DNA from: an uncultured Oscillospiraceae bacterium | GTDB taxonomy: Bacteria; Bacillota; Clostridia; Oscillospirales; Oscillospiraceae | Reading direction: 5' to 3' | DNA length: 20,680 bases | NCBI GenBank assembly: GCA_934572325.1 | Contig: CAKTKT010000032.1 | Location: forward strand, 1-20,680 | In this document: positions 14,101-20,680 of the stretch, one piece after another | How the letters are laid out: each line of letters opens with the position of its first letter | How positions within the stretch are numbered: position 1 is the stretch's first letter | The notes under the pieces: model-generated | What the model was told of the DNA's origin: nothing | Database searches by the model: none | The model's input: only the letters and a program-made list of their open reading frames with translations | Position numbers and translations under genes: made by a program

Positions 14101-14650
14101 AATACTCCGGTCCTGTCACGCCGCAGAGCGAGGCAAAGAACTTCGCCGCCGCGCCCATGGAGCTGCGGTAGGAGCGCACGCTCTCGTTATAGCCGGACTC
14201 GTCAATAACGCGCTGGGCGTTCGCCACGGTCTCCTCATACGCCTGCATGCCCTCGCTCTCGCGTTCGGAGAGCGTAACGCCGCTCATTTCGCTCTTGAAC
14301 GGCGCAAGCCGGTCGCACATGCCGCTGTAAGCGAGATAAATTGCGCCGATATTGTCATGCATGGTCGATAAACTCGACTTCAGCTCGCCTGACGCCGCGG
14401 ACAGCGCCGCGGCGCTTACGCCGTTGTTCGCCGCGACGGCGCACATACCGTCAACCGCGCCGATGATATTGTTGAGCTGGCTGTAAATGCTGGGGTGCTT
14501 ATAGCCGTCGTAATTCACGCCGTTGTAAAACCCGTCGGTTATGCTCTGCGCGTCCTTGCCGAGATTGGAGGACGCGGACAAAAGCGTAGACGAAGCGACG
14601 AGTATAACGGCGAGGAGTATTGCGACAAAGGGATTTTTAAGTGCTTTCAT
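14093..14650 (-). CDS. lemA: LemA-family membrane-anchored protein
   Basis: A 185-residue protein with an N-terminal membrane anchor (about 7-26, PFVAILLAVILVASSTLL) and a helical body typical of LemA proteins: IYSQLNNIIGAVDGM, a middle helix with an Asn-rich turn, MSGVTLSERESEGMQAYEETV and the C-terminal YNESVRSYRSSMGAAAKFFASL, where NxxVxxYN-like strings of LemA are recognisable. AGGAGG (14662-14657) is six bases before the ATG. It starts 20 bases after telA and overlaps the TPM gene start by eight bases, so coupled translation is likely. LemA function is unsettled; the link with TPM proteins points to a shared envelope role (inference). Confidence 0.87.
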   Translation of the reverse strand: MKALKNPFVAILLAVILVASSTLLSASSNLGKDAQSITDGFYNGVNYDGYKHPSIYSQLNNIIGAVDGMCAVAANNGVSAAALSAASGELKSSLSTMHDNIGAIYLAYSGMCDRLAPFKSEMSGVTLSERESEGMQAYEETVANAQRVIDESGYNESVRSYRSSMGAAAKFFASLCGVTGPEYFA

Positions 14651-14670
14651 TTAAGCCTCCTTATGGGGCG

Positions 14671-15843
14671 TCAGCCGTTCATCTCCAGCAGCTTCTGCTT
14701 GAGCTCATCCTCGATGCGGTTGAGCTCCGCCTCCGCCTGGGCGCGTCCGGCGCGTCCGGCGTCCTGTATCCGGCGCACCTCGTCGAGGGTCTTGATAAGC
14801 TCCTGATTCGTCTTTTTGAGCGTTTCAATGTCAACGATACCGCGCTCGGACTCCTTGGCGACGTTAACGCTGCCCTGGTGCAGCGCCTGTGCGTTCTGCA
14901 TGAGAAGGGCGTTCGTGGTATCCGTCACCTCGCGCTGTGCCTTCATCGCCTGCTCGGAGTGGAACATCGACATCCCGAGCACCATCTGGTTTTTCCACAG
15001 GGGGATGGTGTTTACGATGGAGGAGCGGATCTTCTCGACCATGAGACTGTCATTATTCTGGACGAGGCGGATCTGCGGTGCCATCTGCACGGAAATCTGG
15101 CGGGTCAGCTCAAGGTCGTGTATCTTCTTCTCAAAGCGCCCGATGAGATTGGCAAAGTCGTTCGCCGCCTGCGCGTCCTCGGGCAGCCCTGTCTCCTGCG
15201 CGTGTTTTACGTATTTGGGCAGCTCCTCATTGCGTAGCTGCTCTATCTTGAGCTTTCCGGCGAGGATATACATGGTCAGCTCCTTCATGTACTCTTGATT
15301 TTTATTGTACATTTTGTCCATCATGCTGATGTCCTTCATCAGCGTGACCTCGTGCTTTTCCAGCGCCTCGACTATCTTGTCAACGTTGACCTCCGCCTTG
15401 TCGAACTGCGCCTTCATGGAGGCGATGTCGTTTGTCGCTTTCCTGAAAAGCCCGCGCAGACCCTTTTTCTCCTCCTGCGTGAAGCTCAGCCCCTGAAGCT
15501 CAACGACAAGATCGCCCAGCATATCGCCGACCTCGCCGAGATCCTTGGTGCGTACAGTGCCGAGGGCGGCGTCCGAAAATTCGGAGATGTTCTTCTGCGC
15601 GGCAGAGCCGTAGTTCATGACCTGCTCGGTGTTTGTAATATCTATCTTCTCGGAAAAATCCAAGACAGCCGCCTGCTCCGCTGCGGACAGCGCGCTAAGA
15701 TCCGGCTTTTCTATCCTGACCTCGCCGACGGCCGGGGCAGGGGCGAGCTCGGCTGCGGGGGCTTCCTCAACGGCGGTCTGCGCCGCGGCGGGGGCGTCGG
15801 GCTCAAGCGTAAGGCTTGGGATGGAGCTTGTTTGATCGTTCAT
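14671..15843 (-). CDS. telA: TelA-family protein (toxic anion resistance)
   Basis: A 390-residue cytosolic protein of the TelA/KlaA family, named for tellurite resistance and linked more widely to envelope stress. The N-terminus (1-50) is Ala/Pro/Glu-rich. The family core runs from about 55 to 390: GLRGLFRKA, LMKDISMMDKMYNKNQEYMKELTMYILAGK, RFEKKIHDLELTRQISVQMAPQIRLVQ and the very conserved NTIPLWKNQMVLGM. The C-terminal 60 residues are a coiled coil ending LKQKLLEMNG. No membrane segment is present. GGAA in AAAGGAA (15857-15851) serves as the binding site. It follows xpaC after 29 bases, the usual gene pair. Whether it acts in tellurite resistance here is not shown by sequence. Confidence 0.93.
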   Translation of the reverse strand: MNDQTSSIPSLTLEPDAPAAAQTAVEEAPAAELAPAPAVGEVRIEKPDLSALSAAEQAAVLDFSEKIDITNTEQVMNYGSAAQKNISEFSDAALGTVRTKDLGEVGDMLGDLVVELQGLSFTQEEKKGLRGLFRKATNDIASMKAQFDKAEVNVDKIVEALEKHEVTLMKDISMMDKMYNKNQEYMKELTMYILAGKLKIEQLRNEELPKYVKHAQETGLPEDAQAANDFANLIGRFEKKIHDLELTRQISVQMAPQIRLVQNNDSLMVEKIRSSIVNTIPLWKNQMVLGMSMFHSEQAMKAQREVTDTTNALLMQNAQALHQGSVNVAKESERGIVDIETLKKTNQELIKTLDEVRRIQDAGRAGRAQAEAELNRIEDELKQKLLEMNG

Positions 15844-15872
15844 GGTGATGTTCCTTTCTTCTTTTTATAGCG

Positions 15873-16631
15873 TTACTGCGCCTGCGCGGCTTGGGCGGCG
15901 TCGTTTTTTATGTCGAAATCCTTGCCGCCCGCAAGACCTTCTCTGGCGAGCATGGAATTCATGACCTCTATATCAGTCTCGATGTCGAGCGCCTGATTTG
16001 CAAAAAGAGAATCCAGCCGTTTCTTATATGCCGCTATGACGGTGTCGAGCATTTCATCTATATTCTTCATGCTCTTGTCCAGATTCTCGCCCTCGATGCC
16101 CTGAGAGCTCATGCGGTCATAGGCGTTGAGGAGCTTTATTGTGGTGGGGAGGTAATAGTTGAGGAATTTTTTTATCTGCGGAATATCCGACGGGTCGTCA
16201 ATGGCGTCCTGCGTTATCTTGTCCGTTATGCGCATGATCTCGTTTATCTTCGCGCGCACGTCGGGGTTCTTGATGGAGGCATAGAGCCGCCCCATCTCCG
16301 CGAGCGCGCGGCTGCCCTCGGCAAGTATCGGGTCTATCTCCGGACCGTAGCTCTTCCTCTGCGGGGCTTCCTTCGCGGCGGCTTCCGCCTTCTTTAGCTG
16401 CGCCTCGCGCTCCGCCTCCGCGAGCTTCTGCGCCTTTTTCTCGCCAATGCTCCAGACCGTCACGCCCACGAGCGTGCTGACGACGAGCGCGGTTATCAGC
16501 GCCCATGTCTTGTAGAGCGGCAGCATGAGCGCCATTGCGACCCATGTGAGCGCAAAACCGTATATATGCCCCACGCGCGGGGGCTTTTTGTTTTTTCTCG
16601 CCAAAATATCGTCCTCCGTGTTCTTCTTCAT
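15873..16631 (-). CDS. xpaC: XpaC-family membrane protein (5-bromo-4-chloroindolyl phosphate hydrolysis protein family)
   Basis: A 252-residue protein with two membrane helices near the N-terminus (about 23-40 and 43-62), a charged coiled-coil linker rich in Glu/Lys/Ala (63-92), and a helical XpaC domain (about 95-245: DPILAEGSRALAEMGRLYASI, IPQIKKFLNYYLPTTIKLLNAYDRM, LDTVIAAYKKRLDSLF). The family is a regular partner of TelA, and telA follows. The name comes from an old indicator-dye phenotype, and true phosphatase activity is doubtful. The ATG at 16631 has no ribosome site, and the predicted +1 falls on it. An in-frame TTG at 16604 has GGAGG eight bases upstream and would give 243 residues. 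Either a leaderless mRNA or the TTG start is likely. Confidence 0.88.
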   Translation of the reverse strand: MKKNTEDDILARKNKKPPRVGHIYGFALTWVAMALMLPLYKTWALITALVVSTLVGVTVWSIGEKKAQKLAEAEREAQLKKAEAAAKEAPQRKSYGPEIDPILAEGSRALAEMGRLYASIKNPDVRAKINEIMRITDKITQDAIDDPSDIPQIKKFLNYYLPTTIKLLNAYDRMSSQGIEGENLDKSMKNIDEMLDTVIAAYKKRLDSLFANQALDIETDIEVMNSMLAREGLAGGKDFDIKNDAAQAAQAQ

Positions 16632-16637
16632 TAGTAT

Positions 16638-16666
16638 ATTTTATATCTAAATATTCTTCACGTCAA
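16638..16666 (-). promoter_or_regulatory. Promoter of the xpaC-telA-lemA-TPM-ybaK run
   Basis: On the minus strand TTGACG (16666-16661), a 17-base spacer and TAAAAT (16643-16638). The predicted +1 is 16631, the first base of the annotated xpaC ATG. Its -35 is two bases from the -35 of the divergent rpe promoter. Confidence 0.78.
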
Positions 16667-16668
16667 TA

Positions 16669-16698
16669 TTGCAATTGAACTATTTGTTGTAGTATAAT
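16669..16698 (+). promoter_or_regulatory. Promoter of rpe-recR
   Basis: TTGCAA at 16669-16674, an 18-base spacer and a perfect TATAAT at 16693-16698. Predicted +1 near 16705 gives a 36-base leader. Confidence 0.72.
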
Positions 16699-16740
16699 AA
16701 ATAGGATGTATGAAGAAGGATTAACCAGAGGAGTTGCGTT

Positions 16741-17394
16741 ATGGTAAAGCTCGCCCCGTCCATACTGTCCGCGGATTTTGCGCGTCTCGGCGCGGAGGTC
16801 GAGGATGTTGAGAAAGCGGGGGCGGACTGGCTGCACGTCGATGTTATGGACGGGCTTTTCGTTCCGAACATCTCCATCGGCGTTCCGGTGGTCAAGTCGC
16901 TGCGCCGCGCGACGGATATGTTTCTCGACGTCCACCTCATGATCGAGCGCCCCGTGCGCTATGTGGAGCGGTTTTGCGCCGCCGGCGCGGATCTCGTCAA
17001 CCTCCACGTTGAGGCGGATACGCGGGAGAATATCATGCTTGCGATAGATAAGGCACATTCCGCAGGGAAGCGCGCGGGCGTTACGCTCAAGCCGCGCACG
17101 GCGGCGGAGGCTGTCCTGCCGTTTCTGGAGCAGGTGGAGCTTGTGCTGATAATGACGGTTGAGCCCGGCTTCGGCGGACAGAGCTTTATGTATGACCAGC
17201 TTGAAAAGATCGAAAAAGTACGCGGGTATATCGACTGCATCAAGCCCGGCTGCGAGCTGGAGGCTGACGGCGGCATAAATGCCGACACCGCGCGTCTCGC
17301 TGCTGAGGCGGGCTGCTCCGTCCTCGTCGCGGGCAGCGCCGTTTTTGACAAGCCCGACCGCGCCGCCGCGATCGCTGCCATAAAGGGCGAATAA
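16741..17394 (+). CDS. rpe: Ribulose-phosphate 3-epimerase
   Basis: A 217-residue TIM-barrel enzyme that interconverts ribulose-5-phosphate and xylulose-5-phosphate in the non-oxidative pentose phosphate pathway. All four metal ligands are present: H32 and D34 (LHVDVMDG), H65 (LDVHLMI) and D176 (EADGGI); D34 and D176 are also the catalytic acid/base pair. The start LAPSILSADFARL and the phosphate-binding VEPGFGGQSF and GSAVF strings are typical. Length is standard. GAGGAG (16728-16733) is seven bases before the ATG. recR follows after 27 bases in what looks like one operon. Confidence 0.96.
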   Translation: MVKLAPSILSADFARLGAEVEDVEKAGADWLHVDVMDGLFVPNISIGVPVVKSLRRATDMFLDVHLMIERPVRYVERFCAAGADLVNLHVEADTRENIMLAIDKAHSAGKRAGVTLKPRTAAEAVLPFLEQVELVLIMTVEPGFGGQSFMYDQLEKIEKVRGYIDCIKPGCELEADGGINADTARLAAEAGCSVLVAGSAVFDKPDRAAAIAAIKGE

Positions 17395-17421
17395 TCCATA
17401 GCTGCAACGGAGAATAAGAGT

Positions 17422-18021
17422 ATGTCATTTTTCCCGGCGTCGCTTGAAAACCTTATAGATAAATTCGCCGCGCTTCCCGGCATCGGCAGGAAGAGCGCCC
17501 AGCGTCTGGCGTTCTATGTGCTCTCGCTTCCGGATGAGGAGGCAAGATCATTCGCCGACGCTGTCATTGCGGCTAAGTCCGGCGTGCATTGCTGCAGGAT
17601 CTGTCAGAATCTCACCGAGGGCGAGATATGCCAGATATGTGCGAGCGACAGGCGGGATAAGTCCACCATCTGCGTCGTGTCCGAGCCGCGCGACGTGCTG
17701 AGCATAGAGCGCGGGCGCGAGTACAACGGAACGTACCATGTGCTGCACGGGGTGCTCTCGCCGATGAGCCATGTCGGACCGGAGGACATACGCATCAAGG
17801 AGCTTCTTGTGCGCGCGGCGGAGCCGGGCGTGGAGGAGGTCATCATGGCGACGAACCCCGACACCGAGGGCGAAGCCACCGCGATGTATATCTCGCGTCT
17901 TCTGAAGCCGTTCGGGATAAAGGTCACGCGCCTTGCCTACGGCATCCCCGTCGGCTCAAACCTCGAATTTGCAGACGACGCGACGCTCAACCGTGCCATC
18001 GAGGGGCGCACGGAAATGTAA
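17422..18021 (+). CDS. recR: Recombination mediator protein RecR
   Basis: A 199-residue DNA repair protein that, with RecO (and RecF), loads RecA on single-stranded gaps. Domains in order: helix-hairpin-helix with PGIGRKSAQRLA (19-30), a four-cysteine zinc finger C58-x2-C61-x8-C70-x2-C73, a Toprim domain (about 80-175) with VVSEPRDVLSIE and ATNPDTEGEATAMYI, and the C-terminal RLAYGIPVGSNLEFADDATLNRAIEGR. GGAG (17409-17412) is nine bases before the ATG. In many Firmicutes recR follows dnaX and a YbaB-type gene; here it follows rpe, which is less usual. Confidence 0.97.
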   Translation: MSFFPASLENLIDKFAALPGIGRKSAQRLAFYVLSLPDEEARSFADAVIAAKSGVHCCRICQNLTEGEICQICASDRRDKSTICVVSEPRDVLSIERGREYNGTYHVLHGVLSPMSHVGPEDIRIKELLVRAAEPGVEEVIMATNPDTEGEATAMYISRLLKPFGIKVTRLAYGIPVGSNLEFADDATLNRAIEGRTEM

Positions 18022-18216
18022 TTTTGGCGTTTTCGGGTATTTGCTGCATTTTGTGCTAAAAATATCCGCTACCGGTTATACTTTATACGCATACATAAAA
18101 ACGGCGGTCTTTATGACTGCCGCCACGAGCGAGGGAGGTACACGCCGCAGGTCGTGCGCCGGTTCGTTCATGGTCATCTTCCCCTGCAAAAAAACTGAAT
18201 GAAGAATGGAGAAAAT
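18022..18216 (+). other. recR to RNase J gap with a likely structured leader
   Basis: This 195-base gap holds no supported gene. GGCGG (18103-18107) and CCGCC (18120-18124) can form a small hairpin. Downstream, GGGAGG near 18134 could pair with CTTCCC near 18181, enclosing GC-rich sequence just before the RNase J start. A TATACT at 18077-18082 is the best -10, but no well-spaced -35 exists, so the promoter is unresolved. Confidence 0.35.
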
Positions 18217-19875
18217 ATGATTTCTAAGCTGAAAATAATCCCCCTTGGCGGTCTTGGCGAGATCGGCAAGAACATGACCGCGTTTGAATGTGGCGCGGAT
18301 ATTATCATCGTTGACTGCGGCATGGGCTTTCCGGATGAGGATATGTACGGCATCGACATAGTTCTGCCGGACATCAGCTATCTGCGCGCGAATGCCGACC
18401 GCATACGCGGCATGATCCTCACCCACGGGCACGAGGATCACATCGGCGCTGTGCCCTACGTCCTGCGCGAGCTGGACATACCCATCTATACCACACCCCT
18501 CACCGCCGCGCTTGTCGAGCTGAAGCTCGAGGAGTTCGATCTGCTCTACAACTCACAGATATTCACGAAAAAGACAGGCTCGGTGTTTCGTCTGGGCTGC
18601 TTCACGGTGGAGTTTATCCACGTCAACCACTCCATCCCCGACGCCGTCGCCCTCGCCATCGGCACGCCTCTCGGCACGGTCATCCACACCGGCGACTTCA
18701 AGATAGACGTTACGCCCATATCCGGCGGAATGTTCGATCTCGCGCGCTTCGGGCAGCTCGGCAACGACGGCGTGCTCGCGCTTCTGAGCGATTCCACCAA
18801 TGTGGAAAAGCCGGGGCACTCCGACTCTGAGCGCAAGGTCGGCGAGAGCTTTGACAAGCTCTTCATGGGCTGTGACAAGCGCATAATAATCACCACGTTT
18901 GCCTCCAACGTCCACAGATTGCAGCAGATAATAAACGTTGCCAGCAAATACGGGCGCAAGGTCGGCATTACGGGGCGCAGCATGGAGAATGTCCTGCGCG
19001 TGGCGTCGGTGCTGTCGTACATGGACATCCCCGAAAATGTCATGATGGACATTGAGCATCTGAATAAGCTCCCGAAGAACAAGGTCGTTATCATCTCAAC
19101 CGGCAGTCAGGGCGAGGCTATGTCCGCGCTGTACCGCATGGCGTTTTCCGAGCATAAGCAGATCACCGTCGATTCGGGCGACAGGGTCATCATCTCCGCG
19201 TCCGCCATCCCCGGCAACGAGAACACGATAAGCCGCGTCATCGACGAGCTTTTCCACAAGGGCGCGGAGGTAATATACGACCGCCACACCGATCTGCACG
19301 TCTCCGGTCACGCCTCGCAGGAGGAGCAGAAGATGGTGCTCGGGCTTGTCAAGCCCAAGTATTTCATCCCCGTTCACGGCGAGTACAGGATGCTCGTCAA
19401 GCACGCGGAGCTGGGGCGTATCATGGGCATCAACCCCAAAAACATCGTCATTGCCGAAAACGGCAAGGTCATAGAGATCACGAAGAAGTCCATAAAGTGC
19501 GAGGCGAGCGTGCCCTCCGGCGCGGTGCTCGTCGATGGCAGCGGCGTGGGCGAGGTGGGCAGCGTCGTCATGCGCGACAGACACCGCCTCGCGGAGGACG
19601 GTATGGTCGTCGTGGTCATGCCATTCTCGTCGCATGACCATAAGATGCTCTCCGATCCGGAGATCGTGACAAGGGGCTTCATCTACGTCAAGGAGGCGGA
19701 GGAGCTTATAGAGGAGCTCAAGCGCGTGACGCTGGAGTCTGTCGCGGCGTGCGAGGCGCAGCATATCAACGATTTCACCGGCATAAAGGGCAAGGTGAAA
19801 AACAATATCTCCGGCTACCTCTACAAGACCACGCGCCGCAGTCCCATGATACTTCCGGTCATCACCGAGATATAA
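18217..19875 (+). CDS. rnj: Ribonuclease J
   Basis: A 552-residue metallo-beta-lactamase/beta-CASP nuclease with 5'-to-3' exonuclease and endonuclease activity in mRNA decay and rRNA processing, acting in the cytosol. The zinc-binding H70-G-H-E-D-H75 motif is intact, with further ligands in HVNHSIPDA and IHTGDFKID. The beta-CASP part follows (SDSTNVEKPGHSDSE, STGSQGEAMSAL), then VSGHASQEEQK and IPVHGEYRML, and a C-terminal domain. The start is taken at 18217, where GGAG (18208-18211) is five bases upstream; an in-frame ATG at 18199 has no such site. One RNase J copy is seen; whether it is J1 or J2 cannot be told. A small ArsC-like gene follows after seven bases. Confidence 0.96.
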   Translation: MISKLKIIPLGGLGEIGKNMTAFECGADIIIVDCGMGFPDEDMYGIDIVLPDISYLRANADRIRGMILTHGHEDHIGAVPYVLRELDIPIYTTPLTAALVELKLEEFDLLYNSQIFTKKTGSVFRLGCFTVEFIHVNHSIPDAVALAIGTPLGTVIHTGDFKIDVTPISGGMFDLARFGQLGNDGVLALLSDSTNVEKPGHSDSERKVGESFDKLFMGCDKRIIITTFASNVHRLQQIINVASKYGRKVGITGRSMENVLRVASVLSYMDIPENVMMDIEHLNKLPKNKVVIISTGSQGEAMSALYRMAFSEHKQITVDSGDRVIISASAIPGNENTISRVIDELFHKGAEVIYDRHTDLHVSGHASQEEQKMVLGLVKPKYFIPVHGEYRMLVKHAELGRIMGINPKNIVIAENGKVIEITKKSIKCEASVPSGAVLVDGSGVGEVGSVVMRDRHRLAEDGMVVVVMPFSSHDHKMLSDPEIVTRGFIYVKEAEELIEELKRVTLESVAACEAQHINDFTGIKGKVKNNISGYLYKTTRRSPMILPVITEI

Positions 19876-19882
19876 GCGCAGG

Positions 19883-20215
19883 ATGAATATACAGATATTC
19901 GGCAAGAGCAAGTGCTTTGACACGAAGAAAGCCGAGCGCTATTTCAAGGAGCGCAGAATAAAATATCAGTTTGTGGACGTGATAAAGTACGGCATGAGCA
20001 GGGGAGAGCTGACCTCCGTGAAAAATGCCGTCGGGCTTGAGGCGATGCTCGACACGGCGGATGAGGATTATCCGCTGGTGCAGTACCTCGCCTCCGCCGA
20101 CGCGAAGCTCGACAAGCTGTACGAGATTCCGTATCTCATCAAAACACCCATCGTCCGCAACGGCAGACAGGCGACCGTCGGCTATTGCCCGGACGTGTGG
20201 AAAACATGGGAATAA
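19883..20215 (+). CDS. ArsC/Spx-family thioredoxin-fold protein
   Basis: A 110-residue protein of the arsenate-reductase-related (ArsC/Spx/YffB) family. The N-terminal strand and active-site loop read IQIFGKSKCFDTKKAERYF, with C11 in the usual place; the rest (KYQFVDV, LIKTPIVRNGRQATVGYCPDVWKTW) fits the family end. The loop is C-F-D-T, so Spx's C-x-x-C switch is absent. A second Cys is near residue 102. A role in arsenate reduction or in transcription control is therefore uncertain; a general thiol or glutaredoxin-like role is possible. It starts seven bases after the RNase J stop with only a weak ribosome site, so it is probably translated by coupling. Confidence 0.85.
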   Translation: MNIQIFGKSKCFDTKKAERYFKERRIKYQFVDVIKYGMSRGELTSVKNAVGLEAMLDTADEDYPLVQYLASADAKLDKLYEIPYLIKTPIVRNGRQATVGYCPDVWKTWE

Positions 20216-20247
20216 AAAATTGCTGACCGCACGGTCAGCAATTTTTT
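20214..20247. terminator. Bidirectional terminator between the ArsC-like gene and secG
   Basis: A perfect stem of AAAAAATTGCTGACC with GGTCAGCAATTTTTT around the loop GCAC. The T-run at 20242-20247 and the A-run on the other side serve both convergent genes. Confidence 0.93.
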
Positions 20248-20266
20248 AATCAAGACAGTTAAATGC

Positions 20267-20503
20267 TCAGATGAGGTTGAGCACGAGGGTCAGCACGACG
20301 AACACGAGGGCGAACCACTTTGTCAGCTTTGCGAGCTTTGCATCAAGGGTCTTTGCCTTGCCCTTGGAGAAGAAAGTCTCCGCGCCGCCGGAGATAGAGC
20401 CGGAGAGACCGGCGCTCTTGCCGCTCTGCATGAGCACGATAACGGTTACGGCGAGACCGGAGATGACCTGAAGAACGGTGAAAACAATAGTGAGCGTAGA
20501 CAT
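20267..20503 (-). CDS. secG: Preprotein translocase subunit SecG
   Basis: A 78-residue subunit of the SecYEG protein-export channel. It has the two-helix layout: a first membrane helix at about 4-25 (LTIVFTVLQVISGLAVTVIVLMQ), the conserved cytoplasmic loop QSGKSAGLSGSISGGAETFF, and a second helix at about 61-78. AAAGGA (20518-20513) lies nine bases before the ATG. It stands alone with its own promoter in this window. Confidence 0.96.
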   Translation of the reverse strand: MSTLTIVFTVLQVISGLAVTVIVLMQSGKSAGLSGSISGGAETFFSKGKAKTLDAKLAKLTKWFALVFVVLTLVLNLI

Positions 20504-20546
20504 TTATTTCAATCCTTTCGATTTCATACGAATTAACAGCTTGACA

Positions 20547-20575
20547 AGTATAACATAAGCATACGCACAATTCAA
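20547..20575 (-). promoter_or_regulatory. Promoter of secG
   Basis: On the minus strand TTGAAT (20575-20570), a 17-base spacer and TATACT (20552-20547). Predicted +1 near 20540 gives a leader of about 37 bases. From 20581 to the window end I see no supported gene. Confidence 0.75.
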
Positions 20576-20680
20576 GCGTTTTTTTCAATTATCCTCGATA
20601 TTTCGTGTAGGACTACAATACATATTGGACAAGTGAATAAAAAGATATGAAGGATATGGTCTCATGGGTTATAGTTGAGT

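Noticed and set aside
18113..18202. A short plus-strand frame (about 29 codons, starting MTAATSEGG) before RNase J
   Set aside because: No proper ribosome site, no recognisable peptide and it runs into the RNase J start region; not enough for a gene or leader-peptide call.
20646..20678. An open frame at the window edge starting ATG (MKDMVSWVIVE)
   Set aside because: Only eleven codons are visible, no ribosome site precedes it and no promoter is clear, so a gene call is not justified.

Overview
The window looks like chromosomal DNA from a moderately GC-rich member of the Clostridia, most likely an Oscillospirales/Ruminococcaceae-type gut anaerobe. The reasons are strong AGGAGG-type ribosome binding sites, sigma-A style promoters in AT-rich gaps between GC-rich genes, Rho-independent terminators shared by convergent genes, a Gram-positive gene set (RNase J, XpaC/TelA, XRE-free LacI control of a CUT1-type ABC importer, short SecG) and codon use rich in GC-ending codons. 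The genus is inference. I see no rRNA, tRNA, CRISPR array, IS element or phage gene.

Layout. Positions 1-1160 hold a CorA-type divalent cation transporter with its own promoter and a shared terminator. Positions 1173-8415 form a sugar-use locus: a cytosolic GH94 cellobiose phosphorylase (minus strand) is divergent from lacI-type regulator, lipoprotein sugar-binding protein and two MalF/MalG-type permeases (plus strand). The 370-base divergent gap carries two near-identical 14-base LacI-type sites, one beside each gene, and a separate set of TACGAAAA repeats. The likely scheme is import of cellobiose or short cello-oligosaccharides, then phosphorolysis to glucose-1-phosphate and glucose, with the LacI protein repressing both arms. 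No ATPase gene is present, so the importer probably borrows a shared MsmK-type ATPase encoded elsewhere.

Positions 8417-10433 hold a glutamine-dependent NAD+ synthetase with a near-consensus promoter. Positions 10452-12637 hold an unrecognised membrane-anchored protein made of two tandem repeats, a divergent TetR-type regulator with a long hairpin leader, and a DUF805 membrane protein, with many hairpins between them.

Positions 12708-16666 are a five-gene minus-strand run: xpaC, telA, lemA-like, TPM-domain protein and ybaK-like tRNA deacylase. It starts from a promoter whose predicted +1 falls on the annotated ATG. Divergent from it, 16669-20247 holds housekeeping genes: ribulose-phosphate epimerase, RecR, RNase J and a small ArsC/Spx-fold protein. 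The window closes with secG on the minus strand and about 100 bases in which I can support no gene.
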